DNA of 64,000 nt, taken from assembly GCA_014526335.1 (NCBI GenBank), contig JACTAT010000045.1:2138345-2202344 (forward strand), given 5' to 3'. The position numbers and the translations under genes were made by a program. This document shows, piece by piece, positions 54,042 to 64,000 of the stretch (its first letter is position 1; each line of letters opens with the position of its first letter). The notes below the pieces were generated by a model. It made no database searches. It worked only from the letters and a program-made list of their open reading frames with translations, and was not told the DNA's origin. This DNA is from Chrysaora quinquecirrha (lineage: Eukaryota > Cnidaria > Scyphozoa > Semaeostomeae > Pelagiidae).

Positions 54042-54750
54042 ACGCACGCATGTATTTTTATAAGGAAGTGCTTTATAAGACGGTCAAAAATCAGTTGGAA
54101 TAAAACTTAAAATGTTTGACAAACAATGTTTTGAGTGTCTGAAGTAAATTATTCTTACACAAAGCGAATAAATGATTTCATATAATTCCCATCTTCATAT
54201 AAATTTACAGAATGACGAAGATGGCTTGTTTTTTTAAGAGATTAATGCGACGACCTAATTTAGGAAGGTAGTACTCGGATAGGCAAAAACTTAAGGAATT
54301 CCAGTACTGGATCGGAGACTATTAAGGCATCTGACTTTATTAAATATGATGAAGTCTTATAAAGCTGATCTTTTACACACTTTTTTTTATAAGAATATCC
54401 TAATTTTTGCCGAGGCTCGAACTTTTCCATTGTTATTCTTAAATTTCCATTGTTCTTTGGCAATTTTGAGCCTGAATATTCTTATAGACTGTATTCTTAT
54501 AAAAAAAAGTGTGTACATGTATAAAACGACAAGCAACACTCTTATTGTCAATGGTTTAATTAGTATTCATTTCTATTCGTCTTCTGACACCTTCATGTCC
54601 CTATATTCTCTTGTCCTTGGGTTTATTTTAAAGAAACAAGTATAAAAGTTAAGGAATTGCTAAGGAATTCTGAGTACTCAAATTTGGCTGTCAGTTAAGG
54701 AATTTTCAGTACTGAGCCTGAGCCGAACTTCCTTTTAAAAAATTGCGTGT
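54042..54750. mobile_element. TA-type MITE, word TTCCTTA, with nested MITE
   Basis: Left ...GCATGTATTTTTATAAGGAA, right TTCCTTTTAAAAAATTGCG then TGTA. TTAAGGAATT is repeated near 54290, 54643, 54656 and 54692. It shares text with 62407-62786 (TCAGTACTG, GAGTACTC). The 54375-54514 element is inserted in it. Confidence 0.7.
54375..54514. mobile_element. TA-type MITE, word TATTCTTA (copy 2)
   Basis: Same 140 bp element as 52190-52328 in opposite orientation, TA on both sides, ends CACACTTTTTTTTATAAGAA. Inserted in the TTCCTTA element. Confidence 0.88.
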
Positions 54751-56002
54751 AATTATGGACATTAAAAGGTATCTTTTCCAATTTTATTGCATCCCAAAAT
54801 ATCTTCCCAGACTTGCAATGCCATGCTCAATATATAATTTTCACAAAAACAGTACTGATAATGATCTTAACCCTTTGTTTCCCAAATTATGAAATACTCT
54901 TCATATCTCACTCAAATTTTCAAATTAAATAGATTTGGGTATGAATATGACAAAACAAGTCAAAAAATTGACCAGGGGGCCTGGGGACTTTTTGTCCCCA
55001 AGCGGACAATTCTTGAATAACCGCGCCCCCCTATACGAAAAATTCGAAATTTTGGGCCTAGGCCAAAATTTGGGTGTACTAAAAGGGCAAGAAAAGTACT
55101 TACTTTCCTGTACTAAATTATTTACTTCTAAATAAAACAGCATTTTAGATTTTCCATTTAGGCCAAAAAATTTGTCTGACTCAAAAATTGGCAACCAGGC
55201 GAGAGAAAATATTGAATTTCTTCCCAACGCTGCAAAGAAGACTGGAAAGCCGCCATTTTGTTGGTTCCTCTTGTGTTGCTGTCTGTAAAAAACACTTTAT
55301 GCAAGGCTATTACACGGAACGAGGGGAATTGGAACGACTTGAAATAATATGTAGCCAATTGGCTACAGTGGGAAACAAAGGGTTAAAAGGGGAAACAGTA
55401 TTTTAATGGCGTGAATATTGAAAGTAAAGGGATATTACTGCATACATGCAAATACTACATTCACAAGCAGTTTGAAGCTTAATTATGACAGTTTATATTT
55501 ATTAGGTAATTATTTATTAGGTAATTATTTACACATCAGATGTAATTGTAATGATTGACATGTTTTTACTTCATTAGATTTTGCAGTAAATTGCTTTAAC
55601 AAAGAAGGGGTAGAGGAATTTGATATTGTCTCAAACCAGCTAAGCCATTGTAAAGATTCTAGATCCTCATATAATTATATTTGTCAAAGCTGAATAAGTT
55701 TCCTAATTTATTGTAGTTCAAGGAAGAGGTTAAATATTCCATCATTACTCAGTTCTTTATGCATGAAACAGGCACAATGCCAGCTCTAACAAGTTGGGGG
55801 GGTCAGAAAAAGGAGCACGGGGGTTTAGGGGCAGAGCCCTTTTTTCAAACACTCTTTCTTGAGCCCAACCTCGATCCGTTGCTTCTGAGCATTGCTCTGA
55901 TATTAGGACTGGGGAATCAGGGAGGCTGTAATTCATAGGGGTTTAGGGGCAGAGCCCTTTTTTCAAACACTCTTTCTTATGCCAATCGACAATCCATCTT
56001 AC
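54751..56002. other. intronic stretch
   Basis: Inverted text at about 54900-55400 with GGGGACTTTTTGTCCCC (54982). GGGGTTTAGGGGCAGAGCCC is duplicated at about 55820 and 55939, each followed by TTTTTTCAAACACTCTTTCTT, a direct repeat ~120 bp apart. No exon. Confidence 0.45.
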
Positions 56003-56081
56003 CTTTGACAGTGAGTCATAATCAATCAAATCTGGTCGATGTCTGTGGATTAGTGCACAGAAGGCAAGTCCATCTTTGAAA
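56003..56081 (-). CDS. ACTN: alpha-actinin exon 5 (CH2, actin-binding site)
   Basis: 79 nt, TAG acceptor, GTAAGA donor. Encodes (S)[20 protein letters not shown] then YDSLSK. Alpha-actinins normally have Trp where this copy has Phe before KDGLAF. Confidence 0.95.
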
Positions 56082-57836
56082 CTATTAAGAAAAAGTCAAA
56101 CATTAATTTCTGTTGAAAAGTTTATAAAATATTGCACAATTATAAGAACAGCTGCTCCCAGACTATCTTGCAATAACTGTGCACAAACAAAAAGTGAATT
56201 TTTTATCAGCATAGTTTTATAAGATTTAAACGAAATTGTGGTTGGACCATTGATTAGTAAAGACTTTATTTCAAAAACAGTCATCATGATCCATGAAATA
56301 CCGAATTACTGAGAAGCTTATGATTATACTGTAAGTCGGTAGGGTACCAATCGTGCCTGTAGAAATAGGGCAAACTGACTGAGTCTTTAAAGGGACCATA
56401 AAAAGTAGTGGCTACTCTAAATTTTAAGGGTTCAAAACTTTATACTACAGTATTACCCCCCCCCCTTTTTATCACTGCAAACAATCAAGAATTAGAAAGC
56501 CTGTTCCATTCACTTTCAGTCCAAAATCACATAAATTGTACTTTACACATGTATCAAATGTCCCTTGAGTAGTTTCGAGCTTTGCTTACATGCAAATGTC
56601 TCTGTACAGTAGTCATTAAACTGTATGTTGTGTAGTTTAAATTAAGGAACTTAAGGAACTTTTTGAACAACAGTCGTCTAAAAAGAGGTAAAAAATAAGG
56701 AACTTTAAGAGCTAGGCCTTGAGCTGGGTTCTTTATAAAATAAAAAGCGTGTAACATTGATGAAATGAAACAAAAAGATTTGTCAAGAGGGTATTATGAT
56801 ATTTTGGGTATAATTGAAACTGTTTCCAAAACTGAAAGAAATTGCAAATAGAACATGAACATAAAAATAAATAAATATTAGATTTCCACATGGGAAACAT
56901 ATTCAAGGGAAATGAATTGCCCAAGGAAAATAGTGCGGAGCACAAAATCCACTTTTGTATGGCATTAATGCCACAGCAAACTAAGATAAGTCATTGTTGA
57001 AAGAGAGTCATATTTTGCTATTTAATTTAACTACATACATTCAACAATTGTAACTATTTTATTTATTCAAGATTTATTGTCAATCTTAAAAAATTTACAT
57101 TTAAAGTTTCATTTTAATCCTTTCTCATATATTTGAATATTACATGTTATCTCTGGATTATAGTATGTATGAGTTCATTTTTCTTCATCTTTCTTTTAAA
57201 TTTCTAAACAGTTTTAGAGTCTACCCAATTCAAGGGCAAGCATCTTTCGAAAAAACACTTTTGCGCCAACCAATGGGACAAAAATTAAATCAACACACAT
57301 TAGTGCAAAGACCTGCTGAGTGTAAAATTTGTGACAGCACATTTCCAAAATTGACTCTCCAACAAAAACAAGACCATTTAAGGATTCCTTATCAGTAGCA
57401 TTAATTATTAACCTTAAGATATTTATCTTTGATTGATATCAACTGGTAAAACTGGTCAAGAAAAGCTTATCTAAATATGTCTGGGAATACCTCTTTACTT
57501 TGGCTTAATTGGATATCTGCCTTTATTTTTCATACAAGGACATCTTTCAAGGCTCTTTTTTTGACCAGTCTGAAATTTGTTCAAAATTTTTCTATCTCAA
57601 AAATCTTCCCAAGATATATACAAGGAAATTGTACAAGAAATATAAAGCTGTTCTTTGAACAAACCCTAAACATGTTTTAAGAAGGGCAAGGGGTTATAAG
57701 GAGGTAAAAATTACTCATAAATTAAGAAACAAGAAAGCTTATTGTAAAAGGCTCTTATCAAAAAATGTGTAGCAGTCTCTTAATTAATTTTCAATATATT
57801 GTGCTGTTTTACTGCTAAAGTATGACAACCTACTGT
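56082..57836. other. intronic stretch with a MITE end
   Basis: At 56635-56755 AAGGAACTTAAGGAACTTTT and TTCTTTATAAAATAAAAAGC then GTGTA form one end of a TA-type MITE, word GTTCCTTA. A C9 run is at 56456-56465. No exon found in the rest. Confidence 0.45.
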
Positions 57837-58199
57837 AGACGTTTTTTTTTATAAGAACATTGAAATTGAAGAAAGCCATGCAATGTGCTTAATTTTTTTT
57901 TGAAGGCTTAAAATGTTCTTAACATGTTCTTAATTTTCTTGCTTTTTAAAAAGCTGTTGTTTCTCAAATTAGATGACAATTGCTACGAAAAGGGAGGAGC
58001 ACGTAAAAGATTCAGATAGTCACCATGATTGATAGTTTACCTCTGTTATAGAGTGGAGAACAGGACAGCGCCACTTAAGAAATTGAATTCTTATTTTTTC
58101 TAGCTTCACAAAGCCTTGTAATTTTCTCAGCATGTTCTTAACTTTTCAGCCTTTGAAGCCTTATGTTCTTATATACTTTGTTCTTATAAAAAAACGTGT
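57837..58199. mobile_element. TA-type MITE, word TGTTCTTA
   Basis: Left GACGTTTTTTTTTATAAGAA, right TTGTTCTTATAAAAAAACGTG then TA. ATGTTCTTA words at about 57911, 57922, 58132 and 58163. Non-coding. Confidence 0.8.
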
Positions 58200-59055
58200 A
58201 GTAAGCTTTAATGTTATTTGAGGGAAAATTCACTCCTTGGGAATTTTGCATGTCCTTGCTGTAAATTCTATTGAATTGATAGAAATCCTTTGGAAATCTT
58301 TTTGTTTCAACAAGAATATTGTACCCTTTTTTGTTGGAGAGTAAAGTGCCCCCTGATTACAAGTCATAATGGAAAATGAAATTGAAATGGTTATTAGTTA
58401 TTGAAAGACAGAATTATGACCAAAAGTTTTACTAATTATTTTACTATGTCAGTATGATGACTTTATAATTACAGCAATACTTTTACAAGTCATTTCAGAT
58501 ATTGAAATGAGAAATGGACTTAAAAGTAAAAACAAACTAAGAAACCATTTCCCCTTTTAAATTCAGTATTCTAATTTCCGGTGTGCACTATATAATTTAA
58601 CGCAAAACCCCAAAAACTATCGTACTTGGGTTCAATACTGGAAAATGTCCATATTTAGAATGCTAAGAAGGACACTTCAAACATTAAACCCTTATTTCAC
58701 AAAATTTTTGGAATCTAAATTTCTAAGTCAAGAACTCTGCAAGAAACTTTTACTATATCAATTGTGCTCTAAGTTAAGAAACCCTTCTTTATGGCTCAGA
58801 GCATAGTTTCTTACAAAAAAAATGAGTCTAATTACTCAATGACCTAAAGTTAGAGTCCTAATTATTCTTTGTCTTTCAAGCTATAAATTTTGGATATCAG
58901 TCAGATAGAACACTGTCAAAAGCAGTGATAAATCTTGTAAAGAAAAACAGTGGTCTCAGTTGTGCTCTTCAACAGACAAAGATCAAATTAAACAAGCATG
59001 GGAAAAACCCTAGTTCACATGTGGATTTTAATAAGGACTCCTGTGGACAATTTAC
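58200..59055. other. intronic stretch
   Basis: Possible worn TA-type MITE around 58600-58830 with AAGAAAC/GTTTCTTA words. No exon. Confidence 0.3.
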
Positions 59056-59143
59056 CTCATATGGAAGTTTTGCACATTCACATTCTTGTAGGGGGCGGTT
59101 TTCCTCTGGCACCACAACAAAAGACCCTCCTTTGATGAGAACT
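59056..59143 (-). CDS. ACTN: alpha-actinin exon 4 (CH1-CH2 junction)
   Basis: 88 nt, CCCACAG acceptor, GTAAAT donor, phases 1 in and 2 out. Encodes [20 protein letters not shown] then VNVQNFHM, the start of CH2 ([26 protein letters not shown]). Confidence 0.96.
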
Positions 59144-59523
59144 CTGTGGGAAACAAAAGTAATCATTCACTATATCATCACTATAATAGGACAATGTCTA
59201 GAATTTTTAAAAATTTTGGCAAATTTTTCCTATGTTCATCTCTAGATTCTTAAGATAATCAATTAGCTATGGATGATGGTAAATTCTGATATGAAAGATC
59301 AAAAAATCTTCTAGAAATTCCTGAAAGTATCAATTTTATCAATAAACTTACAGTACTTAGAGCAGATTAAATCTAAAATCTGGGTTTAAGTCTGGTTATT
59401 ATATTAGAAATGGGGTTTTTGTTTGAATGCTTTTGTACAGTAAAACTTCATACATTTGAAGGATTAGGCAAGGCCAGAAAAGGACAAAAGTTAACAAATT
59501 CTTGGCTTATTTATACGCATTTA

Positions 59524-59622
<99 letters not shown>

Positions 59623-60113
59623 TTAAATCAATATTATGGTGTATTAAAATAGGTTCATATATAAAATTGGAGAAAGTATGGATATCATGAGGGACAGAGT
59701 TAAGGACAAGGGTATTTCCATGTTTAGGAGGAAGGCATTATCCTTCCAGAAACATGGGGGTGGAGCTGGTAAAAGCAGACCCCAATGAGGCAGACCCCAA
59801 AAGAATAAGAAAACTTAAGTTTCACAATCAATGTTTTGTTTGAATTTGCTCGATTTTTGTAAATTTTATTGTTTCTTTCCAAAGGTCTTGCAAATAAAGG
59901 TAGTTTTTATGACAAAGAAATTGGTTTTTGGAACCAGAGAGTTAGGGTCACACGCCAACCTTGGAAAGGAGGAAGGTGAAATATAAGTTGGACAAAAGAT
60001 GAACTCTACTCCAGGAGGAAACAAAATGGCTAAATTTTAAGAATTTCTTTATCACCGCTTTTCAATGATGATTTTAAAGGTTCTTTATTTTTAATGATGC
60101 TTTGATAATGTAC

Positions 60114-60351
60114 CTTCAGCTCCCACGCCAGCGAGTTTGACGCCTTTGCTGCTAATAAAATCGAGGGCTTTATTCACGTTGGATATTTGATGGAAACGTA
60201 ATTTTCCACGTTCTGGTCTTTGAGGGAACTTCTCTCCAGAAATAACTTCAAGCAACAGCATAAGTTTGAGGCCATCACAAAAATCTTCATTTATCTCTTC
60301 AATTTGCACGTTAACTTTCCGCAAATGAGAATTGCACCAAGCCGTGAATGT
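60114..60351 (-). CDS. ACTN: alpha-actinin exon 2 (CH1)
   Basis: 238 nt, TTTTTCAG acceptor, GTACAT donor. Encodes [38 protein letters not shown] and [20 protein letters not shown], most of the first calponin-homology domain that binds F-actin. Confidence 0.97.
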
Positions 60352-60604
60352 CTGAAAAATTGAATTTAACGTTAGGTTGGGCCATCTTGGCCTAAAACTT
60401 TCTGTTTGTTTTGACAGATTTTGTCGGAGAAATACCTATTTTTTAGTCAGAAAGCATTGAAAACAACGACAAAAGAAGCAAAGAGATTTTGAGGATTACC
60501 TAATTTGATAGATGATGAAGTAGGAATCTGTTTTATATTGACCACTTAGCAAGTATTAATTTGTAAACCATCTAATCATGTCGAAAGTTTCAAAAAATAC
60601 CAAC

Positions 60605-60700
60605 CTTTTTCTGTTGTCGCTCCCAAGCTGGGTCAAGAAGTCCCTTGTCCTCCTCTTCACCGTAATAATATCCAAAGTGTTCTTCATCTCCTTCAGCCAT
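60605..60700 (-). CDS. ACTN: alpha-actinin exon 1 (start codon)
   Basis: 32 codons from ATG (complement 60698-60700) to a GTTGGT donor. Encodes MAEGDEEHFGYYYGEEEDKG then LLDPAWERQQKK, the acidic, Tyr-rich N-terminus and the LLDPAWExQQ motif directly before CH1. Alpha-actinin is an antiparallel dimer that crosslinks actin filaments at Z-lines, stress fibres and adhesions. Eleven exons (60700 down to 44550) join with matching phases into 1160 nt. They cover both CH domains and spectrin repeat 1, about 43% of a usual ~890-residue protein. Spectrin repeats 2-4 and the EF-hands are missing. Confidence 0.97.
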
Positions 60701-60986
60701 GATGGTTCTTTTTCTTTATCGAGCACCAACAGAGTTATAATAATCAAAATGTAAAAGATAAATGCCAACAACTTCCCACCGACACGGAAAGAAAGACTTC
60801 AAAAGGCGAACTTGATCGTTCAGCCTTCAGGAACCAACCCACCCATTACCACGTGACACGCTCGTTCCATTCAATTCAACTCATTTTTCATTTTAAAACG
60901 TTATCAATCAATCAATCATGTTTTAATCATAATAGATCAGCAAACATTAAATCAGTTTGTTGAGATTGCTGTGATGAGCAATGATT

Positions 60987-61327
60987 ACACTCTTTTTTTA
61001 TAAGCATACTATAAATTTTATCCAGCCTCAATATTCTTAAGAAATGTTCGTTTTGAGCCTGAATATATTCGTAAAGTATTCTTATTTTTTCAAACCTTTC
61101 GGGGAAAACATAGTTAAAAGAAAAATCATCTCATTACGAGGAAATGGTCGAGCGAAAGAAAAATTTAACTATTTCTATAATAAGAATGTTGTTAACAATC
61201 ATGAAGTTTCGTTCTAACATTTCAAAACAGGCATCCGCTGAAAAATGAGACACAAATATGGAAGCTGAGGCTGAGCAATATTCTTACAAAAATAGGATGA
61301 TTCTGAGCCTGAATATTCTTATAAACA
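60987..61327. mobile_element. TA-type MITE, word TATTCTTA, left part (split by PLE)
   Basis: Starts TACACTCTTTTTTTATAAG. AATATTCTTA words recur (about 61030, 61079, 61278, 61313). Its right tip is at 63419-63443 (ATATTCTTATAAAAAAAAGA then GTATA), separated by the PLE. Confidence 0.75.
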
Positions 61328-61387
61328 TATTAGACATAAGCTCCTTAATAAAATCTATATAAATACTATATAAGAGAATTTCAAAAA

Positions 61388-61436
61388 TATAGACATCTTT
61401 ATTTAAACGTTTCGATCTATGATCTTCATCAGTATA
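61388..61436 (-). ncRNA. type I hammerhead ribozyme candidate
   Basis: Minus strand, 5' to 3': TATA (stem I), CTGATGA, AGATCATAGATC (stem II GATC/GATC), GAAA, a stem III hairpin ACGTTT/AGATGT with loop AAATAA, then the cleavage triplet GTC, then TATA closing stem I. All conserved core boxes (CUGANGA, GAAA, NUH) are present and all three stems pair (stem III with two G-U pairs). An extra A precedes stem II. Hammerheads are known in Penelope-like elements, which supports the call. Confidence 0.72.
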
Positions 61437-61442
61437 ACAGGT

Positions 61443-61870
61443 CTAGGAGTCCACAAGTCTAACATTAAGACCCCTAGGTGCAAAAGTATCCAACTTAAAC
61501 TGCCAAAATCCGTCTCTAACCCTAGAGTCCCCACATAACCTATCAATGATTTGCAAACTAATATCCTCCTGAAAACCGTGATGACCCGCCTCTTGAAAGT
61601 GCCTGAAAAATTCTACTTGTGGAACCAGTTCTCCTCTCTCAGACCTCCTAGCACACGACTTATAATTATTAAACCTATTACGGAACGGAGTAAATGTACT
61701 GCCTACATACTGTACACCACAGACCTTGCAACCCAACAAATAAACTACACGCGATGAATCACAATCAAATCTAGAATTTATCCTATACTCACTACTACTA
61801 ACATGACTCACAAACCTCTTTCATGAATTGACAAATCTGACAACGAGCCTTACCACAGCGATAACAACCC
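61443..61870 (-). pseudogene. PLE linker and GIY-YIG endonuclease
   Basis: Zinc-knuckle-like linker GCYRCGKARCQICQF (61800-61870, own frame), then after a shift VVYLLGCKVCGVQYVGSTFT (GIY-YIG core), FRNRFNNYKSC and HFQEAGHHG. It ends LDTFAPRGLNVRLVDS and a stop at the complement of 61443. The catalytic Arg (FRNRFN) is kept. Confidence 0.88.
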
Positions 61871-61881
61871 TTAACAAAGTC

Positions 61882-62406
61882 CTACTGCCGCACAGGTGCA
61901 AGCCTAGCCCTAACCAGCAAGTCCTTGAGGTTTTTGGCATGTCTAAAAGCAACAAGCGGTTTGTTTGGAAAGACCCTCTTGTGCTCTTCAGACGCCTCCA
62001 ACATAGGCTGAAGCCTACTTGTGACATTATGGATCTTATTAAGAGCTGGATGATAACTAACTACAAGTGGGATACGGTCCCCCCGGCCCCGATTACGTCC
62101 AACATGATGCTCTAACAACCTGTCCCTATCAATGACCTTAACCCTATCAACTTGTTCCCTGACAAAACCTTCCTCGTAGCCCCTATTCGTCAACCATCCT
62201 ACTAGTTCCTCTGACCTTTCCTCAAACTTAGCCTCATCAGAACAAATTCTACGAATCCTAAAAGCCTGGTCATACGGTATAGCCTTCTTAATGTGCCCTG
62301 GGTGACAAGAAGCCTTCTGCAAATACTGATGCGTATCGGTTGGTTTGCAGAAGAGGTCTGTCTCCAAGGCATGCCCCTTCCTACCAACCATAACATCCAA
62401 ATACAC
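61882..62406 (-). pseudogene. PLE reverse transcriptase, C-terminal part
   Basis: Begins YLDVMVGRKGHALETDLFCK immediately after the inserted MITE, then TDTHQYLQKASCHPGHIKKA and RVFPNKPLVAFRHAKNLKD. This is the conserved post-catalytic region of PLE RT (FLDV...YRKPTDTHxYL). Confidence 0.88.
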
Positions 62407-62786
62407 GCATTTTTTTTATAAGGAAGTTCGGCTCAGGGTCAGTACTGAAAATTCCTTAACTGATGGTGAAAATTGAGTACTCAATATTCCTTAGCAATTC
62501 CTTAACTTCTTACTTTGTGATTCTTAAAAACAACCAATGGTCAAGGAAATATAGGTAATAAAGGTTTCAGAAGACAACTAGAAATGAATACTGTTTAAAA
62601 ACCATTGGCGATAAGTATTGCTTGCTCTGTTGATTCAAAATGTCATTTTTTTTAAATCGAGATGCTAAGGTGAAAAAAAAGTCAGATTCCTTAGTAGTCT
62701 CCGGTCCAGTACTAGAAATTCCTTAAGTTTTTTCCAGCCCGAGTACTGCCTTCCTTATAAAGCACTTCCTTATAAAAAAAATGCGT
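62407..62786. mobile_element. TA-type MITE, word TTCCTTA, inside the PLE
   Basis: Ends CACGCATTTTTTTTATAAGG and (other strand) the same. TA is duplicated at the edges. ATTCCTTA occurs at least five times (about 62451, 62486, 62497, 62687, 62718), and CTTCCTTATAAAGCACTTCC forms the right end. It interrupts the PLE frame between Ser-Tyr and Leu, which gives its exact edges. Confidence 0.88.
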
Positions 62787-63405
62787 GTAGCTAACCTCAT
62801 CTCTGGAACTCTCAAACGTAAACTTTATAACTCGATGGAAGTTATTGACATATTCCATGAAGCTATCCAGTCTACGCTGACCGTGAGTCCAGATGAAAAA
62901 CACATCGTCAATATATCTGAACCAAACCATAGGCTTATCCGTACTCCCCTCCAACAACTTCCTTTCAAAATCAGCCATAAACAAATTAGCATCCGCTGGA
63001 GCAAACTTAGTACCAATCGCCGTCCCTAATTTCTGCCTAAAAATCTTACCATCAAACTCGAAGACATTATTTTCCAAAACAACCTTAGCCAAATTAACAA
63101 GCGAACCTGTAGATACCCCTAAATTCTGCCTACTGTCCAGCGCATGCCGCATTGCCTCCAGCCCTTCATCGTGGGGGGATGCTAGGATAAAGGCCCACGA
63201 CATCCGCCGTACACAGCAAAGCATCATCAGGAATATCCCCTATACCAGCGAGCAACGACAAGAAATGATTGGTGTCCTTAACATATGATGGAATACTCTT
63301 ACTAACAAGGGGGTTAAGATGATGATCTAAAAACTCCGAAATATGTTCTGTAGCCGTACCACAATTAGAGATAACTGGTCTACCTACTACACCACTCAGA
63401 TCTTT
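62787..63405 (-). pseudogene. PLE reverse transcriptase, N-terminal and catalytic part
   Basis: First frame: GRPVISNCGTATEHISEFLD, SYVKDTNHFL and ADVVGLYPSIP. A shift in a C6 run near 63177 leads to the second frame: HDEGLEAMRHALDSR, RQKLGTAIGTKFAPADANLF and VWFRYIDDVFFIW with the catalytic YIDD, ending FTFESSRDEVSY at the MITE. The 5' part of the RT ORF is missing. Confidence 0.9.
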
Positions 63406-63418
63406 ATTCTTATAAACA

Positions 63419-63443
63419 ATATTCTTATAAAAAAAAGAGTATA
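63419..63443. mobile_element. right tip of the TATTCTTA MITE split by the PLE
   Basis: ATATTCTTATAAAAAAAAGA then GTA. Together with 60987-61327 it makes a complete TA-flanked element. Confidence 0.65.
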
Positions 63444-63507
63444 GTGGTGATAAGCGATTTGTAGCCAATTATGAAATCAGTAATTTGTAGTCAATTCTGA
63501 CAAATCC

Positions 63508-63814
63508 TGAGGTGGCTATACGCTGGGGCAAAAATGCTGCTTGAGCGATAAGAAGAATGACCCTGGAAAATTTCCAGGAAATCGCGTAAAAAAGTGTGTT
63601 GTGTTGCCAATGCAAAAAAACCGACTACAAGCTGCCACATTATTGGTATCAACTGCGACCGTGCTTGTTTCCTCGGGTCGCAGAACATTTTCTTGGAAAT
63701 ATATCCTTGACCAGCTTGACTACGTGCGACTTTCAGCTTTTAGGGTAGTGGCGACAATTATCTATCGCATCCTGTCGCCATTTCAAGCAAAATTTTGCAT
63801 GTGTGGCCGCGGCG
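63508..63814. mobile_element. MITE related to 33862-34297 (word GTCGCA)
   Basis: Left GAGGTGGCTATACGCTGG, right (other strand) CGCCGCGGCCACACATGC. Inside are GTCGCAGAACATTTTC, TGCGACT and CTATCGCATCCTGTCGCC. The 108-codon open frame across it is probably not a gene. Confidence 0.6.
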
Positions 63815-63816
63815 TA

Positions 63817-64000
63817 CACTTTTTTTTTAATAAGCAACCGCTCAATAAGCAACAAGGGCTGAACTGACCTTAACATTAAGCAACTTGAGGGCTCAATTGA
63901 ACTACTGTAAGCAACTAAGAGGTCAAACAACCAAGCTTATTCTCTTTCTTGTGTTAGGAAATTGTTCTTCGTTCTTATGTTTTGCATGTTGAAGTTTGTT
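63817..64000. mobile_element. TA-type MITE, word GTTGCTTA, left part at window edge
   Basis: TA then CACTTTTTTTTTAATAAGCA. TAAGCAAC recurs at about 63830, 63846, 63877 and 63911. The right end is beyond the window. Confidence 0.6.

Larger units (their letters stand above)
61328..63405 (-). mobile_element. Penelope-like element (RT + GIY-YIG), MITE-interrupted
   Basis: Minus-strand PLE of about 1.7 kb after subtracting the inserted MITE, flanked by the 13 bp repeat ATTCTTATAAACA (61315-61327, 63406-63418). The 5' end is truncated within the RT. The 3' part carries the endonuclease and a hammerhead ribozyme candidate. Confidence 0.9.

Noticed and set aside
63541..63867. 108-codon open frame at the right edge
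   Set aside because: It crosses two adjoining MITEs and has no recognisable domain.

Overview
This is a 64 kb piece of an animal (metazoan) nuclear genome, AT-rich, with short exons, GT-AG introns and very dense transposon debris. An intron-rich alpha-actinin gene, Penelope-like elements (PLEs) with GIY-YIG endonucleases, a Helitron, BEL/Pao and Ty3/gypsy retrotransposons, tRNA-derived SINEs and many MITEs suggest an invertebrate such as a cnidarian. The species cannot be fixed from the sequence. Two 500-base N runs (18295-18794, 43213-43712) are scaffold gaps. Layout: 0-11 kb holds weak candidate exons on both strands (including a SET-domain exon at 10.7-10.9 kb), a TTAA-flanked piggyBac-type MITE (4.07-4.95 kb) and a 2.5 kb fold-back element whose arms are ~160 bp tandem repeats (6.6-9.1 kb). 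11-18 kb is a BEL/Pao gag fragment, an unrecognised fragment, then a decayed Helitron (HUH Rep plus Pif1-like helicase) split by a 5'-truncated PLE. 22-33 kb is a recent nest: a Ty3/gypsy element (21960-33005) whose 3' LTR was split by a full-length BEL/Pao element on the minus strand (26576-32917, 5 bp duplication AATAC). Both LTR pairs look identical, yet the ORFs carry several frameshifts and one stop. 33-41 kb carries MITEs and the first three exons of an ankyrin-like gene (minus strand). 44.5-60.7 kb contains the first 11 exons (386 codons) of alpha-actinin on the minus strand, in a continuous reading phase. The rest of the gene is not visible: the path breaks at an N gap and an unrelated gene start lies beyond it. 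61.3-63.4 kb is a PLE with RT, zinc-knuckle linker and GIY-YIG domains, followed by a good hammerhead ribozyme candidate. The PLE sits inside one MITE (13 bp duplication) and is itself interrupted by another. The most unusual pattern is the MITE population. At least ten elements with TA target duplications and CACG-like ends followed by TTTTTTTATAAG each carry their own short word (for example TTCCTTA, TATTCTTA, TGTTCTTA, GTTTCTTA, CTTTCTTA, GTTGCTTA), repeated at both ends and through the interior. The word differs between elements but is consistent within each. A second group, with 3 bp TTA/TAA duplications and GGCC-type ends, shows the same behaviour with other words. No complete, uninterrupted protein-coding gene is present in the window.
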